Origin: Dallia pectoralis
Taxonomy: Eukaryota > Chordata > Actinopteri > Esociformes > Umbridae
DNA length: 64,000 bases
NCBI GenBank assembly: GCA_029465975.1
Contig: CM055742.1
Span: forward strand, 9,805,030 to 9,869,029
Reading direction: 5' to 3'
Shown: in pieces, positions 60,000 to 64,000 of the stretch
How the letters are laid out: each line of letters starts with the position of its first letter
Position numbering within the stretch: position 1 is the stretch's first letter
Notes under the pieces: model-generated
The model's database searches: none
Told to the model about the DNA's origin: nothing
What the model saw: the letters and a program-made list of their open reading frames with translations, nothing else
Position numbers and translations under genes: made by a program

Positions 60000-62900
60000 T
60001 TTGTGCGCACTTTATTATCGAACAAACAAGCTACTATCGATTTCTCTGGACAAGGTCGACTGCCTACTTTATATTATTACATATTTGTTGCAGAGTGAAA
60101 CCATTCACGTCTCTGCGTTTGCTTTAATGTAGATCGGGATGTGTTAAAGGTAGGGTGGCCACTTCAAGTTTGTCTAACAAATACAATTGCAGATGTCTGC
60201 ATGCAGTTTTATAATAATGATAGATAATTAGTCACTACAATAACTTAACATAGCTATACCAGGTTGAAAGGTAAAGGACGTTTCTGTCATGCGTTTATAT
60301 AGTGCGGTGTTTGGGTAACGCGTTCACGAAAACAACAGTGCCCTCTAACATAGCCGGAGCTCGGTTGTTGCAGCCAAATTAATGTGCCAGCCAAAGACAT
60401 TTATTATGGTGGGTTTCTCCTCGTCAGCATTAAGTGAACAATGTGCTCAACTTCAATTTGATTAAGTGGCCTTTATTACATTCCACTGGTCCAGTGTTGC
60501 CAGGGAATAATACGGATTTCGGTAACTCAAGCTATAGCGTGACATTGTTGTAAAACCAGGATGCTCTGACCATCATAACGGGGCCTTTAGTGGAGAGCGG
60601 GTTTGTTCAATAACGAGATTGAACTTGTGCGACTCTTACTTGCTTTTGTGTTTTCTGAAATCCGGCTATTGCGGCTAAGCCATCAACAACATCTGTTTAG
60701 CTTAGTGTCTATTTGTTTCAGATTAAATTGAAAACTGTAAAAAAAAAACTGGACGTACAGTGAATTCGATTACTTTTGTTGTAGTTATGATTACTATAAA
60801 CATATGCCCTTAACTCGATGCCTCCTGTCTCTCGCCTTAAAAATTTAAAAAATACTTTTTCAACAGTCATTAGTTAATCAAATAAAATCCATTCACTTGG
60901 AGTTAAATGCTCAGTTACTCCAGGTCCTTTACTGGGCTTCTCCTAATGTTGGACTTGTCACTACATCACTGTGTGGGCATCAACGGCTTACTACACTTTA
61001 AGGAGATTACCCTGGCCAATTGTTACAGCATCGGGCTATTGGGGTCTCTTTACCCGCTGCTTTGCCCGGCTGCACGAGCCTTGGGTGTGTGTTTCTTATT
61101 TTTTTTCAAATGACTTTCCTTACTCCCTCTTAGGGATATAAACCACACTTCATGGGCAAGTTGTGACCTACTGGCTGATCTGGATATAATGAGTCAGTAT
61201 TTAGGATGCAAGGTGATTTGTGGATTAGTGACTTGGCAGTTGTCTGCATTCTTTTCGATGCTCTCCAACACAGCCTTTTTGTAATTTGTACCCTGTAAAA
61301 GCCCGGGTCCAGGTTTGAAGTTATGCTCTGTGATCCAATATGTCGTATACGTTAGATACTTACAAGATTCACAATCTTGGGGATGTGAACTGAGCCAGGC
61401 AGAACCGAGCCATTTCCGGTCAACATGATACAGTAATATATCACAGCCACTGTGGCTCAGACATGAAATTGTGGGAGCTCATTCTTGCTCTGAGGTAATA
61501 TCCCAGATCGTACAGGAAATGTTCAGGAGGAATGAAAACAAAGTCATACAAGCAGAAACACACACACAAACACACGTTCCCTTTCTTCACGTTCTGTTTA
61601 GAGATGAAGTGTTTGAAATGTATCCTGTGGAACACTATCGCCTGAGGAACCCCATTCTGTGTCTGTTAAAAATAACTTGTGTGTGTGTGTGTGTTTGTGT
61701 GTGTAAGTGCGGCCGTGCGCGCTCGTGTGTCAATAGCAAAAGTGTATTTGGAAACGTGCACTCCTGTGTAAACGAGGACGACAACCTGCCTCCAATGATC
61801 GCCTATTCATAATAGGAGTCGACAGTTGTCACTTTGCCTTCATAAACGCGTGTCACTTATACACGCCAGCCAATAAATTATCCAGAGTGGGGGGGGGCTT
61901 AAATGTTACAATTCGTTTACGGGCCAATCGTGGCGTTGCCAGTCGATGAATGGCCCAGGAAGGGATGCCGGGCGTCGGTGCCGAGCGGTGACAGATATGT
62001 GGTTGCACCTGCTACCGGCCGGTCAGAGGATTTGAGGGAGTGCAGGGCGGCGTGGAGAGGACTGGCTGCGCTCGATTCACCCGAGCCACCGGGGAGTTGG
62101 AGAATGCCATACGGGTTCTGTCGAAAGTACCGAACACAGGAGGCACGTTCTCACTAGTTTTCTCTCTCCTTCCCTCTCTCTCTTTCACTCTTTTTCTTTC
62201 ACCCCACCGTCGACTCTCCTCATCTGTTACTTCCCTATGCCATTCACTGTTTTGCTCCCTTGTTGCTATTTATCTTGCTCTCTTTCTGTGGCACTCTCTC
62301 TCTCTCTCTCGATCTCTTTCACTCTCTCTGCTCCTGTTTTCAGAGAATAGCTGATGTCATGGCTGTAGCGGTCTGGTCTTTGAAAAGCCTGCCTGGCCTG
62401 TTTTTCAGAACCCTTTTGATAAAACGGCCACAAATTGATCTCCAATTCAGCAACTCAATGACCATTTTATTCAGTCTCCATTATCGTAGACAGTTAAGGC
62501 ACATATTTCGAACCCATCTTCAAATATACAGTCTAATTACTAAGCGGATTTAACTAAAGTGCATCGTCCATTTCTGTAACTATGTTCTTTTTCTGGAATC
62601 GTAACACTGAAGGTTCCATGTCTTGGACCACAGAGGGCCACTATCAGAGTAAGCGGCTCAGCGTTGCCCTTTGACCTTTGATAGCAGGATTAAATAGTCA
62701 CAAAAGGCTAAATCAAGGGAGATTGGCCTCAGGTCTGGTGTTCACAGCCTGTGGGTTGCATTCCATTCCAAAAAAGTGTATCGCTACCGTACTTCCTCTC
62801 TACTTTGCCTATATAGATCTAATATGATACGGATAGGTCTAAGCAACAGCTGCTCCAGTGATAAACGTTTCTCTGAGAAGTCCTTGCCCACTGCAATTAG

Positions 62901-64000
62901 TGGATCTTCGGTGACAGTTTGAGCAGAGGTGATGGTCTGAGCAGAGGTGCCTTGGATGACTTGGGATGACAAAAAAAAGGAGTCAATAGGATAGGAATGG
63001 GACACAGTCGTGCTTGACTGCCATACGGCGCGACAGAGGGAGCGGGAGGAAGGGATCCGTCCAATACGCTAGTATGCAGTGTTCAGATTACGGAAGTCCC
63101 ACGGCTGAGTTCTCCACGACAATGACACCTATTAACCTTTCCCCTCAGGCGTGGGGATATGAGACGGTGGGTGTGGCGCAAATGGCTTCCTGTTCCCTAC
63201 TTACGACCCGGACTCCGGTTGAAACTAGTGCCGTTCCTATGGTTTAGGACGCCACCTGAGAATCAGACGTTACTTTCACAGCATCAGACGGGGTGGATGT
63301 CACCCGAACACAGACAAATCCTCTCTGGACACCAGCTCAGTTCCCTCAATATAGTGGGACTATTGTATCGCTCTAAAGTGCTTCGGAGTGAACGACGAAG
63401 TTGCAGTCGGTCTGACTTGGCCTCTCCCTCCAGAAACAGCCATCGCTGAGTCAAGAATATCCTATTTTTTACGCTTTAAATCAGTTGTATGCTGTGGGAC
63501 AGCATATCAGACTGCATCTGTTAGCTTTGCAGTGTGTACATTTATGAGGTGGTTCGAAGTACGAATTCACATTTCTTTTTAAATGTGAAAACTCCCTCCA
63601 CAGGTTTATTTTAAGTTTCCTGAGCCGGGGTAATAGTTTCTGAGGATCATCTGAGTTAAAGGTCTCTCTGAAAATCCACAGCAATATTGGGCCTCCAGAA
63701 AGGTTTGTGACCTGACTGGGGCCCTAGACAGGAAGTTAAAAAACATTTAAGATCATGGAGGAAGGCCTTAATGACAGTATTCAATGCATACATCAATCAC
63801 TCTGTCTGTTTCGATCTGTCTCTATCTCTCTATCTGTTTGTTTTTATCTGTTTATGTCTCTCTATCTCTCTCTCTGTCTGACTGACTCGGTGTCTTCCAG
63901 TGCTCTGAAAGCACCTGTCGGAATGGTACTTCAACTGCCAGATAATTCTTGCCAATCTAAAAGAGTTCCCTGATGTAGGAGCTGGTGGGTGGGTGAAATA
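60000..64000. other. Possible long first intron, no exon seen
   Basis: No recognised coding exon. Contains a duplicated segment (60220-60308), a short TG run (61676-61702), CT-rich tracts near 62160-62340 and 63790-63890. A candidate acceptor (GTCTTCCAG) at 63892-63900 is not followed by recognisable coding sequence. Confidence 0.4.

Noticed and set aside
63755..63973. Possible plus-strand exon after the acceptor-like GTCTTCCAG at 63892-63900
   Set aside because: The downstream peptide is short and matches nothing I recognise; the acceptor may be a chance product of a CT-rich tract.

Overview
The window is vertebrate nuclear DNA, almost certainly from a teleost fish. The genes are split by GT/AG introns, there is a fish-type NLR (FISNA-NACHT-LRR-B30.2), a Tc1-like repeat of a type common in salmonid/esocid-like fishes, a copia LTR element, and very abundant mini- and microsatellites. 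The species is not identifiable from sequence alone; pike/salmonid affinity is a guess.

Layout. 1-2.5 kb: three tandem-repeat arrays embedded in or beside a degraded Tc1-like transposon, then a ~200 bp relic that resembles the 5' region of the NLR gene. 2.8-10.3 kb, minus strand: one intact 12-exon NLR gene (1361 codons excluding stop by my splice model) encoding MSLS-type N-terminus, degenerate RING plus two B-boxes, a pyrin-like fold, FISNA-NACHT, five LRR exons and PRY-SPRY. All exon phases agree. A Tc1-like element lies in its intron 3. 12.1-14.3 kb: TG repeat, a second copy of the 45-bp minisatellite, and a purine-rich minisatellite. 15.1-27.0 kb, minus: an 11-exon cytochrome P450 of family 4V (511 aa); intron 2 holds a 3.8-kb array of a 26-bp unit and intron 7 an AT-rich higher-order repeat. 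31.3-45.6 kb, minus: toll-like receptor 3 (911 aa, four coding exons plus a probable non-coding first exon). Its first coding intron is 10.3 kb and holds a 4.6-kb array of a 24-bp unit, a 27-bp array, and a complete but mutated Ty1/copia retrotransposon with 5-bp target duplication inserted in the 27-bp array. 45.7-64 kb: no coding exon that I can support; it contains simple repeats, a 35-bp minisatellite and a CpG-rich segment near 59.3-60.0 kb that looks like a promoter/first exon of a gene running right.

Function and context. CYP4V next to TLR3 matches the human 4q35 neighbourhood (SORBS2 - TLR3 - FAM149A - CYP4V2), in inverted orientation; FAM149A is not visible between them here. By that synteny the CpG-rich segment would be the 5' end of a SORBS2-like gene (inference). 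TLR3 and the NLR are innate-immune sensors; both carry an IRF/ISRE-like motif close to their 5' ends. No wholly new gene system is evident. The most unusual items are the B-box-containing NLR, the replacement of the CYP4 haem-linking glutamate, minisatellites born from a transposon terminus at two sites, and the expanded intronic arrays.
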